Positions 63,924 to 64,000 of a stretch of DNA of 64,000 nt are shown here, one piece after another. This DNA is from an uncultured Alphaproteobacteria bacterium (GTDB lineage Bacteria; Pseudomonadota; Alphaproteobacteria; RF32; CAG-239). Every line of letters begins with the position of its first letter. The stretch's first letter is position 1. Under the pieces are notes generated by a model. The model was given only the letters and a program-made list of their open reading frames with translations. It did not search any database and had not been told where the DNA came from. Made by a program: the position numbers and the translations under genes. The DNA is taken from the NCBI GenBank assembly GCA_944391415.1, contig CALXTM010000002.1, positions 1 through 64,000 on the forward strand. Reading direction: 5' to 3'.

Positions 63924-64000
63924 TTATTTGTTAAGCTGAGCAGCAACCTCGGAAGCAAAGTCTTCTTCCTTCTTTTGCAAGCCTTCGCCCAGTTTGAAAC
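63924..64000 (-). CDS. tsf: Elongation factor Ts, C-terminal end (rest outside window)
   Basis: The last 25 codons read FKLGEGLQKKEEDFASEVAA then QLNK, the typical end of EF-Ts, the nucleotide-exchange factor of EF-Tu. The gene continues beyond the right edge of the window. Confidence 0.85.
   Translation of the reverse strand, partial: FKLGEGLQKKEEDFASEVAAQLNK

Overview
The window looks like a chromosomal segment of a host-associated, fairly AT-rich alphaproteobacterium. Signs of this are the run mutM - small exported protein - enoyl-CoA hydratase - rpsT - dnaA - dnaN - recF, the block gpmI - EnvC-like - CtpA - YibQ-like - rppH, the lapA/ihfB pairing, and heat-shock promoters of the alphaproteobacterial RpoH type (CTTG-N18-CCTATATAAG) before dnaK and dnaJ. 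No rRNA, tRNA, transposase, integrase, phage gene or CRISPR array was seen. Almost all of the sequence is coding, and most gene pairs are tightly spaced or overlap.

Layout. 1-2.9 kb: a flagellin whose start lies outside the window, carrying a beta-helix-like insert, convergent with an exported-type protein of unknown role. 3-10.1 kb: dnaJ and dnaK, normally neighbours, separated by about 4 kb of opposite-strand DNA that encodes a very large unknown protein, apparently split by a frameshift. 10.2-15.6 kb: AMP/thymidine phosphorylase, accD, lapA, ihfB, rmuC, accA. 15.7-23.5 kb: a membrane protein, a partial Yej-type peptide importer, and three unknown membrane genes, two of them TPR proteins. 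23.6-29.1 kb: Lon-like protease, response regulator, porin, and an NAD-making pair. 29.2-35.9 kb: gyrB, an archaemetzincin-like zinc protease, and polA without proofreading residues. 36-44.9 kb: cell-wall genes (class A PBP, EnvC-like, CtpA, YibQ-like) with gpmI, rppH and tsaB. 45-50.6 kb: a kinase-less PAS protein, unknown charged proteins, a J-domain protein, mutM, echA-like, rpsT. 51-54.9 kb: dnaA-dnaN-recF. 55-59.9 kb: an AIDA-type autotransporter and an ABC exporter. 60-62 kb: regulatory PTS proteins with an orphan DNA methyltransferase. 62-64 kb: a 53-residue Ser/Asn-rich peptide, lolA, xthA and the tail of tsf.

Most genes are housekeeping. The least ordinary items are: the big split gene between dnaK and dnaJ; the flagellin with a repeat-bearing beta-helix insert; the metzincin; a cluster of eight GANTC sites in 182 bases between recF and the autotransporter; a perfect hairpin inside the start of recF and a 13-base inverted repeat in the dnaA-dnaN spacer; and the small CGCGK-ending protein. 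Several familiar gene groups look reduced (no trpFBA between lapA and accD, no yejE/yejF after yejB, no kinase domain on the PAS protein), which fits a genome that has lost or rearranged functions. All functional calls come from reading motifs by eye; no database search was run.
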